A DNA stretch of 64,000 bases, taken from contig JAIGNY010000659.1 of assembly GCA_020152595.1 (NCBI GenBank), positions 1,033,001-1,097,000 of the forward strand, written 5' to 3'. How positions within the stretch are numbered: position 1 is the stretch's first letter; the number at the start of each line of letters is the position of its first letter. Both the position numbers and the translations under genes were made by a program. Origin of the DNA: Chiridota heheva. Taxonomy: Eukaryota > Echinodermata > Holothuroidea > Apodida > Chiridotidae. The notes beneath the pieces are model-generated. The model saw only the letters and a program-made list of their open reading frames with translations. It had not been told where the DNA came from and searched no databases. Below, piece by piece: positions 12,601-63,866 of this stretch.

Positions 12601-15600
12601 ATTTCCCGATTAGCAGCAACAATAGTGCAATTTTCCTCTTACCAGCTTACCAGGATATTTTCACCCCCAGAGGCGACAGAGACCCATGTGGGTCATGTCA
12701 CGTAATGGGCGGCGCCTGATTTCTTTCAAGTTTACTAAGTTAATAGGCTATGAATTTGGATTGAAAGTTACTGTAAAAAAATCTTTAGTGAAAAATCAGA
12801 GTTTATATCCTTTCAGGACTTTTTATTTAAGATATATAGTTTGAAAAGGTATGTACAGAATCGTGTAAACTTATTGTGTTGACTAATTAACTTGCCCACC
12901 TATTCTATCTATCCAGAAGCCGTTCAGGGGGCAGGGGCGTAAGAAGGCTTACCTCGAGGCGGGGGGTGGGTGGGGGCAGGAGCCCTACAAATTTTCCGGA
13001 CAAATTGCATTGATAAATTAAGCTTTCATGAAACGTTGCTGCTAATTGGAAAATCTCCATCAATTTATGGGAAGCTTTCTTCATTTCTAGGGCAATTTTG
13101 TTCATTTTGGGGAATTTATCTATTTTTTTCAGAAAATTTTCTTTATTTTTCGGATTTTTTTTCTACATTTCCGGCAGATGTTACCAAAATTTTACCAACA
13201 TTTTCAATAATTTCACCAAATTAATGTCAAATTTTATCAATGTTATGTTTATTTTTTTCAAATTTTACCTCCCTATAGGGCAGATAGCTTGAAACCGGGC
13301 AGGTGAATTCTTCTCTGAGGGGCAGAATTTTCCTTGTCCCACTTCCTACGCCTTGGGAAGCGGGGAGGTGCCATACTTTTTGAAAAGCTATATTTGTTTT
13401 TAATTCACCTGTGACCCAGGAATTACGACCATGACAGAGACATAATACGCTGGGGAGGAAAACGAGGCAAACAGCCATTGAGAGAATATTACCCTCCGGG
13501 TTACATGCTTTCATTCTGGTTTGGGGATACAATAAGGAATTATTCAAAAGTTTTGGTAAAATTGAAGCAACATTACTTAGCAAGCCTCAGAGGGCTACCA
13601 TGATTTCCCGATCTGGCCAATCAGAAGCTTTGAATTGTATTTTAAAGTTAACACGATAATTGCTATTTTACAACGGCGTAGGAACAATGTTTTTTTTTGC
13701 GAGGGGTTGGGAGGGGGGGGGGGTGGGTTGAAAGTTGATTTACTACAAACCTTAATCCCCCTCCTCTTTCAAAAGTCTCATTTTTTCCCTTTTGTTTTCA
13801 CGATTGTGGGAATTTATTATTATCATTTTCAACAAAAAAGAATAGACAATTAAGTTAGTATCAGACACGACGTACATGGCAGTACATACACGCTCGCAGT
13901 GCAGTGACCTGGCACCTGCATGTACTCGTACTAAATGCATGTTGTATGTAACACATACGCAGGCGCTAAGTCGGTGTATACGATGTAATGCTCAAATGAT
14001 TATAATCGGATAAACTAAAATCGGGGGTTCTTCCCTGAAAAGTGTGTGTGTGTGGGGAAAAAAAGGGGGGGGGGGAAGCACACTTCCGCCCGCTCACATG
14101 TTTGACTAGGGGTAAATCCCTAAGCCCCCACCCCGCTTTCTACGCCCTTGGCTATTTAGGCAAAAAATAATAATGTTGAGAAAAATGATCAAATAAACCA
14201 TAAATGAATCAATATATTAGTTTATTTTCCTTCAGCTATATGCGCACCTGAATGCCAAAATGGAGGGCAATGTTTGAGGCCCGAAACCTGTGCTTGTCAA
14301 AGTGGGTGGACAGGAAGATCATGCGAGTTAGGTAAGCATCTTCCTTATACGTGCAACACATGAATGGATGGAACATCTGGATATGCAGAAACATAGCCTA
14401 TACAAAATCGTTACTTGCTGTGTATGTCTCACGATGTCTTGTTATTTGTATTTGTTTGCTTGTTTTCCCTCTTCATTATAAGGCACACATGCAAGCACTG
14501 ACACAAGGTATCCTTTGAGGCTCGTACAGAATTTGGCATTCTGGCCATTTTTATATATATATATTTTTTTTTTTTATGCCTCTACACTTATTTTGCTCAG
14601 TTTCCCTAAAATGCAGTTGCGCCGGAAGCGGGTCAAGACAGGTGTTGAATTGGCCATTGTGTCTTTGTGTCAATGGCACAAAGGCCCCATGCTCCGAACC
14701 TCTGAGGGCCCCAACCTTAATTAGTGATATCATACATTCCTGAGCCGCGGCCCTCTCCAGTCATTTCATTGCACGGCTTCTAAAACATCCCAGCCCGACA
14801 ACGGGGCACGGGACCATGGCCCACCCATTTTTCAGGATTCCAGTTTTGGCACCCCACCAAAACTGAAGTGCAAAATTGTTCAGTGCTGTTGAAGTGCAAA
14901 ATTTATAGGGGGCTGTGGGGGTTAGTTAGCCACTGGCTGAATAAATCAACTGCGTTTTTCTTATCTTTTATTCCCAAAGTGTAGATGACGGCAAACGGAA
15001 AGAAACAATTTAGTTATACAGAAGAACACTGTTTCCTCTTTCAAAAGTACAGGGAGCAGTGAAATTTGACAGATGTTTTCTAATTTGAACGTCATTTTCG
15101 AATTTGACCGTGGCAAACTGTTCAAAATGTTGTCTGTCCGACGAGTTTTTAAAAAAATGTACAATTACATACACATTCCCGTTCCACTACAAACGAAAAC
15201 CATTTTGATGAGGTAGGGGGGGGGGAGGGGGTGAATTCGGAACAATGCCACCCCGTGAAAGCCAATTATTAGTAAATTCCTCGTATCCTGCGTACATTTC
15301 CTTGATCCCTGATTACGTTTTCCGATCATTTAATTATTTAAGAAACGCCCAAAACTTTATCACGTGATGATCTTATTGTTATTTTAGATATTAATGAATG
15401 CGAGCATAATGATCATGGGTGTACACAACTATGTAAAAACAACAACGGCAGCTACGCTTGCGGGTGCCACAGTGGGTTTTCATTAACGGCGGATGGCCGG
15501 ACATGTCAAGGTATGAGGACCATAATTTTACTCCTATATATTACTTGATCGCTTTTTCTCAGTTAGAATTCCTTCGATGTTTAAACCATTATATCTAGTA

Positions 15601-18600
15601 AAATAAACGAGATTGAATAGAATATAGCTGATGGATATATTTTCATATTCTTAAGACCAAAATGTGTGCGTCCTCACTGCACATTCATAGCCAGGGTGTT
15701 TAAGGATTCGTGCGTGATCCCCCCGCCCCCTCCCCCACACAGCAAAACCTACGGTACGTGAATATGTCCAGAAAATATGCTAAAATGTCCACTGATTTTG
15801 AGACTTACTTGCTCTTCAGATAATTCTAGCCTTCGAACAGTGTAATTAACATTTTGACAAAATTTCCCAAAATATTTTAAGCCATGAACTTTTTTTTCTT
15901 CTATCCCCTTGGCAACCCCAGCAATCTGAAAGACTGGCAACACCCGTGACCTAAGCATGAAAACATGATAAAATCATTAAAACCGCACTGTCCCTGTGCA
16001 CACTGGTGTTAAATATGACCATTCAACAATATACACAGGCCCCAAAGACCCTACCAATGGGCAGGGCGGATTTAGAGTGGGGAAGGCGGGAGGCCAGCCC
16101 CATGGGATTATTTCGATGAAAAAAAAATTACCATGAGAAGATACCTCTTGATCACGATTTACCAATTTGTACATTTTCTTCAATTGTCGGGAAATTTCTT
16201 TTAATGTCTGGGAAATCCCTTTCAATCTTTGTGCGGAATTTCCTTCATTCTCGTGCAATTTTCGAAAACTTTTTTCATTTTGGAGCAATTTTTCTTCGAT
16301 TTTTGGTAGGCCTAAATATTCTTTAATTTTGGGGAAAATTTCCTGACCTTCAATGTTTGGGATATCTTGGGTAATTATCTTAATTTTCGTAAAATTTCCT
16401 TCATTTTGGGGTAATTTTTTTTCGATTTTCCGTTAAGTTTCTGAGAATTTTCGTGAAATTTTCTTCTATTCCACTATTTTGGCATTACGGGTTGACCTTG
16501 GACAAGAATTGTAATATCATTATGCATCAGTCATTCTCTACCTAAAGGGAAGGTCTACTACAAAGTACTTGTTAGTTTAAAAACAGATCAACAATCAATT
16601 TCACTGTCTCACCCGGTAGCATACAATCAGTCCTTTTGCGGGCATTTAAAACTTCAGTAAATCGAAAACCAGAACCTCGGAAACAATATTTATGTGTCCT
16701 TAAGTTGTCCTGGGTGACGTAACGCTTTATTACGTAACATACCATTCTTGATCTTCTCTTGCAGTGTGTTTATCATGTATTCCCGAGTTTCAATTTGTCT
16801 TGGACAGAGTGGAGGCATTGGAAAGGGTAAGAAGCAATTTTTAATTCATTAAAATATTGTTAATGGAATCGATGATAATCGGTTCCTAGAAATTTCTGGG
16901 CCCTAAGATAGAACACTTTATAGGCGGAAATAAACCTTACTGCCAGGACTGCAGGAAGGGTTACTCTAGTACTCCCCGTAGTACCGTCGGACTCAGTAAT
17001 GCCAGTCGTGTTAGTAATGCTGCCATTGGTGATGGCTGGCCGTCCGAGGGTGCTACAAAATCCTATACCCTCCTGTACAGGAAAATCTGTTTTAAGATCT
17101 TTATGAAAACTATACCTTGAATCGATGTTTGAAGCCCATCCATGTCTTCAAAAACTATTTTTAATGTGATTTTAGTTACTTTTATCGAATTATTATGGAC
17201 TACTTTTCTTTCCGTAAAAATCGTCTGACGATCCTCCTAAAGTACGGTTAAAGTTCAAAACACTGCCATAAGGGCTATACCATTTCACTGGAGTAATAGG
17301 TTTTTAGATTAATTGAGAATTTTTTTTTATAATCTAAATATTTCTTGATGTATCATTTATTTGTTTTCGCACACATTTTTTTTTTCTTCACAAACGTGCG
17401 GTGACTAGAAAATGGCGACCAAAATATGAATCTCGGATAACTTTATCCCGTGGTGGTGCTAAATAGGTAACGATTTAGGAAAACGTTTTTGGAAAAGTGT
17501 ATTACTTGGACTAATTAATATAAGAATATCCAAAAAATAAGTTATTTTTCAATCATCAATTTTCTATGTGTGAATTAAAAAACAAACAGGAATTGCACCT
17601 AATCTCTAACAACCCTCATACACGCACAGGTGTTCCTAGCGTTATGGCAACCTATATACTTCTTACGTATTTATTATATATGTATTAAGTATATAGCTTG
17701 CAATAACGCTAGGATCAATACCTGTGATAAGTGTATAGGTTGCCATAAAGCTAGGAACACCTGTGCCCTCGTACGGCAATCCCAATGTCAACATACTGAG
17801 GGATTTGTATCTAAACCTAACCTGCTAACCACCAAAAACCTGCACCACCAACAAGTTTGTGTTTCTTATTTTTGTTTCGATTGATTCAAATATTTTTTCA
17901 CTTGGAGATCAATTTTGCATAAACAAAAATAAAAATGAAGTTGGGTTTAGAAATAAAAAAAAATAAAAAAACTACAAAAAAAAAGCAATATGGCACAAAA
18001 ACAAATAAACTGATTGCACAATAAAAAGGAAAGCACTAAAGTTTAAAGTAACATTTAGAATTAAAATTTATTTCCATAGTGGCACGTGACATTTCCTTTA
18101 CTACACCAGGCAGTGGCGTAGCCAGAGGGTGATTTCCCTCAATATTTTAATCTGTCTTTTCAGATTTTAATCAGTCGGTTCAGGCTGGTGCTGTCAGTGC
18201 AGATTGGTGCCGTCAGTTTAGATTGGTGCCATCGGTTGAGATTGGTGCCATCGGTTGAGATTGGTGCCATCGGTTGAGATTGGTGCCATCGGTTGAGATT
18301 GGTGCCATCGGTACACTTGCACCATCAATTTCATTATTATGCGTGCAGTGTCGGTTGAGACTACGGCAAAGTGTCCCGTAATCGAGAGAGGGGGAGGTGG
18401 GTGTCAGGGGAGGGAGGGGAGAGGGGAACGTGATACAGAACAGGCTCATATTTACTTCTAGGTTAACTTTTAGACAACCCCTTTTTTTTAAAGAGTGATG
18501 ATGAACCTATAACCATGTACAAATGTAAACAATAAAACATTTCCACGTGCGTTTTATGATTTGTATAGTGTAATATAGCTCTTTGACATGAATTTTGACT

Positions 18601-20208
18601 TGTATAATTTTATTATTAATACACCTTCTTACTATGCATTGTGACATACTTTCCGGGGCTCCAGGACTTCACCCCATGGACCCCTACTGGGGGCTTCGCC
18701 ACTGGAACCCAATAGGGGCCCTTATGCTGGCCCCTGGACCCCACGCTGATAACTTGAGGGCAAAGTAAGTTGAGCACTTTCTTGACTGCTCAGTTCAATT
18801 TAATCCTTCCCCCCCTTCAATATGAAAATCCTGGCTACGCCACTGACACTATACTTTCTACCAATCACTTGCAGGCTTGCATCCAACTTTCAAGGGTTAT
18901 TGATATAAATATAGACTCAAATGTGAAATAAATACCTTCTCATTGGAAAGAAAACAAGGTATCATCCCATCGATCTTCATCCTGATGTCCTGCATTAAAC
19001 CCCACTCATAGATTTGTCACTCCCCCTTCGATCTGATTTGAAACCGAATCCACCCAAAACGAGGTCACTGTTTTTTATCAATTATTTAGGAACTAGGTCA
19101 GATGCGGAAGGATCACAATGATAGCCAACAACTGCAACAAAATGATAACCCCTCAGCACCGACAGCGCTACCGGTCTTAGAGTATGCCATGGTAGTCAGG
19201 AACGAACACATCTCACAGATCGAAAGGATCCCCTCACTAAGTGAGCAGATTTCAATGCTTGAAGAACGTTTGGATGGATGTAAGTACTCACAGAGGGATT
19301 GAGAGTTTTGGTGGGGATGTCTTGTGATTGGTCACGAAGCCACCACCATTTTGAGGGGTGCAAATATGCCACTTCAGCTGCGGAAGGTGACTAGATACTG
19401 GAAATGCATCGTGGTAAATATTAACGGAGGGGTGTTTAGTTCCCCATGGACATACACTTTTGTCAGAAATAATATCACATTATGGCTGTAAGCGCTGCAT
19501 TGTGTCCTTGAGCAAGACACTACTCGACATGTTTCAGTCCACTCCAGCTGTAAAATGAGTACCAGCTCTGCTGGGGAGTTAGCCTGTGATGGACTGGGGC
19601 CCCGTCTAGGGAAAGTCACATGCTTGTGACATGGAAATTGGGGATAAGCACCGGTCCTATGGCTTGGATGGAATGGCAGTGGCATGACTACAGGGAGTGA
19701 GAGGGGCTTTAGTTCCCTGTGGTCAAAAATAACATCATTATGAAGGTCACTTTTACAGCTTGTTTTGTGTGTTACCCGGGTGTCCCAGTTGGACCCCCGG
19801 GTAAACTATCCCTATATATAGTCTTTCCATTTGTAACTCTTTCCAATCCTTCAGGATTACAGATTTCATGGCTTAAACTCATGTCTTGTCCACATAGTCA
19901 TGTATCAGAATGGAGGGGTTGGGTTTAAATTACTCTTTTTAAGTCATCCATAGAAGATGACTGTAAGTCCGCTGCTGCTGAATTCACCTGTGAATATATA
20001 TTCTTTTGAAGAGGGTGCAGGGGAGAGATGTAATACTGATGTCTTCGGGTATGGGTTACATGCTGCAATGTACACAGAAGTCCTAGTTGTATGATTGATT
20101 AATAATAAGGAAGATTCTGACGCTATGTTCATCTCTTTCACAGGTACATGCAGAAAAAGTTCACCTCAGAGATCGCCAAGCAGAAGATACACACCAGGGA
20201 AAAGATGA
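6508..20208 (+). CDS. egfl7: EGFL7 orthologue (EGF-like domain protein 7), 5' partial, 7 coding exons
   Basis: The coding sequence joins 6508-6639, 11853-11980, 14236-14331, 15388-15510, 16765-16826, 19090-19279 and 20144-20208. All introns are GT-AG and all phases match, giving 264 residues plus stop. In order: EMI domain (about 1-85), EGF (88-117), calcium-binding EGF starting DINEC (119-159), coiled coil (160-243) and a basic C-terminus. The whole EMI-EGF-EGF-coiled coil plan and the motif SLSEQISMLEE are diagnostic of EGFL7/EGFL8. The vertebrate protein is about 273 residues with its signal peptide, so only the signal-peptide exon(s) seem to be missing. EGFL7 is a secreted, matrix-associated factor acting in vascular tube formation in vertebrates; the role in this animal is inferred only. 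The product continues about 15 Ser/Arg/Lys-rich residues beyond the usual CxCKK-type end. It converges on the receptor gene at 22746. Confidence 0.93.
6760..7165. repeat. 20-24 bp minisatellite in egfl7 intron
   Basis: About 17 imperfect units of AAGCAAGTGCCACTGGTATA with variants, beginning just after the first recognised egfl7 exon. Earlier single copies lie at 6645-6680. Confidence 0.85.
7170..9360. other. egfl7 intron, no gene recognised
   Basis: Mostly unique AT-rich sequence. 8667-8830 contains CAGTGGCATAGCCAGAC and GGGGCGAGGCCCCGG, words typical of decayed terminal-inverted-repeat transposons, but the partner end was not found. Confidence 0.35.
9367..10590 (-). pseudogene. degenerate transposon-like or hypothetical ORF inside egfl7 intron
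   Basis: Three minus-strand segments (10353-10583, 9771-10070, 9367-9669) read as pieces of one decayed protein when frames and stops are ignored. The clearest stretch, around 10260-10420, reads APVVGPHYKIVMTLKLYL, then a stop, then NADWILRVGELHASF. This resembles a long hypothetical protein family found in many copies in invertebrate genomes, thought to be mobile-element derived. The family name is uncertain. It is on the strand opposite to egfl7 and is certainly not intact. Confidence 0.4.
10600..10925. repeat. about 60 bp tandem repeat, 5-6 units
   Basis: Units of the type CAGGATGCTCAGAGTCACCT then AGAACTGTAGATTGCTCTTC, separated by AGGATTAAC. The last unit is truncated. Confidence 0.75.
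11490..11780. repeat. dispersed repeat fragment with ATGGCGG motifs
   Basis: Two related halves share AAATTCAAAATGGCGGC/AAATTCAATATGGCGGC, followed by similar sequence. Probably an internally duplicated dispersed element. It lies just before the second EMI exon. Confidence 0.4.
11853..11980 (+). CDS. egfl7: egfl7 exon: second half of EMI domain
   Basis: The acceptor is GGAACAG (ending 11852) and the donor GTAAGT starts at 11981. The split Arg codon restores RYRTVYHVGYRKRY, matching the YRTxYRxxYR core of EGFL7 EMI domains, followed by FACCRGWRK, the CCxGW end motif of EMI domains. One base is carried into the next exon. Confidence 0.9.
12290..12610. repeat. degenerate 20 bp AT-rich repeat
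   Basis: Runs of GATTTCCCGAAATTGAAGA with variants, at least ten units from about 12420. The same motif family occurs reversed at 4264-4410, 13020-13260 and 16180-16460. Confidence 0.7.
12615..14235. other. egfl7 intron, repeat debris
   Basis: 13020-13260 is another block of the TTTTCGGGAAATTTCC-type family. 12925-12990 and 13700-13735 are G-rich runs. No coding signal was found before the EGF exon at 14236. Confidence 0.4.
14236..14331 (+). CDS. egfl7: egfl7 exon: EGF domain 1
   Basis: Flanked by TTCCTTCAG (ending 14235) and GTAAGC (14332). Encodes a compact EGF domain with six cysteines (CAPEC, GGQC, TCAC, WTGRSC). It is a phase 1-1 exon, as is usual for EGF modules. Confidence 0.93.
15388..15510 (+). 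CDS. egfl7: egfl7 exon: calcium-binding EGF domain
   Basis: Acceptor ATTTTAG (ending 15387), donor GTATGA (15511). Encodes D/I-N-E-C at the start, NNNGSYACGC with the hydroxylatable Asn and aromatic positions, and a last pair ending DGRTC. This is a complete calcium-binding EGF module. Confidence 0.94.
16180..16460. repeat. AT-rich TTTTCGGGAAATTTCC-type repeat block
   Basis: About 12 imperfect units of 20-24 bp (for example TCGGGAAATTTCTTTTAATG). It belongs to a family seen in both orientations at four other places in the first 17 kb. Confidence 0.6.
16765..16826 (+). CDS. egfl7: egfl7 exon: linker and start of coiled coil
   Basis: A short 62 bp exon between CTCTTGCAG (ending 16764) and GTAAGA (16827). 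Encodes VCLSCIPEFQFVLDRVEALER, matching the linker and the RVDxLEE-type heptads of EGFL7. It ends in phase 0. The following intron holds the hairpin at 16978-17056. Confidence 0.88.
16978..17056 (+). ncRNA. candidate intronic hairpin RNA
   Basis: The 79-nt segment folds back: a 15-position basal stem (GTAGTACCGTCGGAC against GTCCGAGGGTGCTAC, one G-G mismatch and one G-U), an asymmetric internal loop, an upper stem of GCCAGTC against GGCTGGC, and a small AATG/CATT tip. It sits in the egfl7 intron between 16826 and 19090. In vertebrates an EGFL7 intron hosts miR-126. The segment GTACCGT and a nearby AGTAATGC recall parts of miR-126-3p, but the seed is not identical, so homology is unproven. Confidence 0.3.
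17625..17765. repeat. foldback element with about 37 bp arms
   Basis: CACAGGTGTTCCTAGCGTTA...ATATACTT at 17625-17661 is the near-perfect reverse complement of 17729-17765. A third, more diverged copy of the second arm lies in the loop at 17687-17726. It is likely a small foldback or Helitron-type remnant, or a cruciform-forming site. Confidence 0.8.
18111..18845. mobile_element. 735 bp non-autonomous element with terminal inverted repeats
   Basis: Begins CAGTGGCGTAGCCAG and ends with its exact reverse complement CTGGCTACGCCACTG. These termini are known from several cut-and-paste DNA transposon groups. No transposase is encoded. A 19 bp minisatellite lies inside (18180-18315). No clear target-site duplication could be read. 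Confidence 0.75.
18180..18315. repeat. 19 bp minisatellite inside the inverted-repeat element
   Basis: ATTGGTGCCATCGGTTGAG repeated about five times almost exactly, with diverged units at the edges (GTCAGTTTAG, GTCAGTGCAG). Confidence 0.9.
19090..19279 (+). CDS. egfl7: egfl7 exon: coiled coil with family signature
   Basis: Acceptor TATTTAG (ending 19089), donor GTAAGT (19280). It has a Gln/Asn-rich stretch and then RIPSLSEQISMLEERLDG, close to the vertebrate RIDSLSEQISFLEEQLGS. The exon frame was chosen because it is open throughout and joins both neighbours. Confidence 0.92.
19480..19700. repeat. dispersed repeat fragment (copy 1)
   Basis: Contains GCATTGTGTCCTTGAGCAAG and TCCACTCCAGCTGTAAAATG. 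The reverse complement of related sequence is at 56880-57115, so this is an interspersed family, probably a SINE or LINE end. Confidence 0.5.
20144..20208 (+). CDS. egfl7: egfl7 terminal coding exon
   Basis: Acceptor TCTTTCACAG (ending 20143). The split codon gives Cys, producing GCTCRKS, equivalent to the CSCKK end of vertebrate EGFL7. Here it runs on through a Ser/Pro/Arg/Lys-rich segment to TGA at 20206-20208. Confidence 0.9.
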
Positions 20209-20418
20209 AAAGACTATCCTCCAGTATTTATTTGCATTATATTCATTCTTTCACCATTATAAAAAGCTGCAATTAGTACAAAATATACTTAGATATGTGT
20301 ACAACATTATGAACAAGTAGAAAACACATGTATAAAAGTATTCTGAAAGCCAGATATACATAGATTAAAAATTTCATACATTTAAATAAACAAAACATTG
20401 AAATTTTAAAGGAATAAA
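20209..20418 (+). other. egfl7: egfl7 3' UTR with candidate polyadenylation signals
   Basis: AT-rich sequence after the stop contains AATAAA at 20385-20390 and again at 20413-20418. Either could end the transcript. No coding potential is seen. The true end needs transcript data. Confidence 0.5.
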
Positions 20419-20497
20419 ATAGCAAGGATTTACTAATTCAAGGGTAGAGGATGGAAGACATGGCAGTATGGTATGGGCTTACCGGCTGCTCACAGTA

Positions 20498-20561
20498 AAC
20501 TATATCATTATGTGTTACTGCCTTGTAAGACAGTAAGGCAGTAACACATCATGATATAGTT
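20498..20561. repeat. near-perfect 27 bp hairpin
   Basis: AACTATATCATTATGTGTTA...CCTT (20498-20524) pairs with 20535-20561 with one mismatch and a 10-base loop. It lies about 290 bp past the egfl7 stop, in or just after its 3' UTR. It could be a MITE, an RNA structure or an mRNA end element. Confidence 0.85.
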
Positions 20562-22319
20562 ATCATGTTTAACATAACACAAAACTTTTGTTACCTCACA
20601 GAAAACTTTTGTCATATGATGCAAAACTTTTTGATATGATTAGAAATAGCTTTGCTTAAAACCAGGATCATCTCAGCCTGCCCTCAAATGGAGCAGGGCT
20701 GGTCAAAGTAAACGTTATGTTTCCCAAATCACAAAACTGTATACAGTTTCACCTTTCCAAAGCTCCTTCAAACAACAACTACTCCCACTGGTGTTACATA
20801 GTATGGTATTTTTAGTGACACACATTTGAATATAATGGCAATCCTTTGTTATCTAAGTAGTAATCAATGCTGGCATTGTTTGTCTTTGATGCTGGGGAAA
20901 GGTGAAATGATTTGTGAGCATAGAATTATTTATACCTCAATGTTATGATGCAAAGTTAATCTTGTTAAATGATGTGGTTAATTTGTTGCTTGAAAATTGC
21001 AGGCCAAATTTTTAAGCAGTGCCTTTACTAATGTAACGTAAAACTTTTGTTACTTAACACAAAACTTGCTTCATGTACCACATGGGGAGAGGTAAAGGCA
21101 ATGTACCACACAGGTTGTGTTTTAGATACATAACATAACAAGATGACTGGCTAGGAAAGGTGATACAAAGAGGGTTACGGTTAAAATTAAAGAAACTGCT
21201 GCAAATGGAATACCTAAATGGCTCAGCATTTGGTGAGGCAATGACATCATACAATAAGATGGTTCTTCTTAAAGTCACCATTTCCCTTTGTATCTAGCCA
21301 TGTAATAGTTCTGCCACAAAGTTTACATTGTGCGAGACCCATGAAATTAATTTAAATACCACACAAATGGAACACAGTGGGGAATACATAAACAACTTAA
21401 AACCACAGTTAGTGCAGGTGCTGCTTTAAGGCCCCATAAAATAAATCATTAGCATATCACCCCCTCATTCGCATCAGTTTTGTAAAAAACCCTCATTTTT
21501 TTGAAAAAGTACCATATTTTTCTCTTGGGATCAGTCATCCAGTATTCATACTTCTGTTTCTTTCTACCGAAATATGAACGATTGCCTCTGGTAGTTTTCA
21601 ATATTTATTATGCCTGTTGTGGTTGACCTGATCCGGAAAGTTGCAAATCGCCAAAATGAATTGGTTGGGAAAACAATACAAGATAAAAACAGCCTGCCCA
21701 CATCACTTTTCCAATTGGGTTAAGGTGATATGCTAATATTTTTTTTTTAACGGGTCCAACATATGTTACAATATACTATAATTTTAAAAGTGGTTGAATA
21801 CAACTCATTCACAAAATGTACCAAATCTTAAGGCAGCAGCAAGAATCAAATCCATTTTATTCTCACAAGACACAGAATCATGTATTGTTTGGATGCAGTC
21901 AGTAGTACTGAAACTCTATAATATAAATATTTATTATCTTTAAATATATATTTATTCATGAATACTCTGTATACCTCCTGTTCAATTATTTGACTTTTCC
22001 TCTTCAATGTTTTCAAATAGTGCCACCAATCTTTTGACTGTCACAAAACTAAGGTAAGGTAAAGAAGGGTTAGATGACCTTCCTGGTGAACGTTGACATT
22101 AACTTGACATCAAACTTGTGACAAAATTAATTATAGTCACATGATGATCCAGCTTTGCCCCTATGGAAATTTCTAACTGGTTCTAAAATTGTAATATTTT
22201 TCTTTAGGGTTTTTATCAAAGTAAACAAGAATTACATGTGTACAAACAGTGCATTATAATCTATCTTTCGAAAAAACAATCTACAATAATTTGAAATAGC
22301 TAAAAATATCAAAATATAG
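20562..22319. other. convergent intergenic or 3' UTR region, no gene
   Basis: AT-rich, few repeats, several AATAAA/TTTATT words on both strands. It separates the 3' ends of egfl7 and the receptor. No ORF with coding character was found. Confidence 0.45.
21430..21757. mobile_element. 328 bp MITE-like element
   Basis: The left end GGCCCCATAAAATAAATCATTAG... and the reverse complement of the right end (GGACCC...ATTAGCATATCACC) agree over about 32 bp; the inner ATTAGCATATCACC is identical. No coding capacity. No target duplication could be assigned. Confidence 0.6.
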
Positions 22320-22745
22320 TTTATTTTCTCTAAATTTGCACATATATACTAGGTCGAGATAAAGGCTTTTGCCCGAGAATAATTTAACATTAATTAACGG
22401 TGGAAGAACAATACAACTGATAATCAGACCTGAAAAACTAACACTTTGAATGATAGATAAAACATTACATACGTTATGGAAAGTGCTGGAAGATACTGCA
22501 TTATGACGAACTCCCTGCATCGTGTATATCTACATTGAACCAACCAAAGAGTTGCGGGAGGTATTGTTACAAATGTGACAGCACCATAAACTACTTGCAT
22601 TCAGAAGTTGCAGCTATACCCTGCAAACAAGGAAATCCCCAGTCTACGCTTATCAAACATTACATATTTATGTGTAAAGGAGATTTAATACTATCATATA
22701 ATACCATATTACCATGTTTTAAATAACAATAATTTGCTGATGACA
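22320..22745 (-). other. receptor 3' UTR with candidate polyadenylation signal
   Basis: AT-rich sequence after the stop. TTTATT on the + strand at 22320-22325 reads AATAAA in the transcript. No coding potential was recognised. Confidence 0.45.

Positions 22746-63866
<41,121 letters not shown>

Noticed and set aside
16978-17056. Calling the hairpin miR-126
   Set aside because: The seed differs and the opposite arm does not resemble miR-126-5p; reported only as a hairpin candidate.
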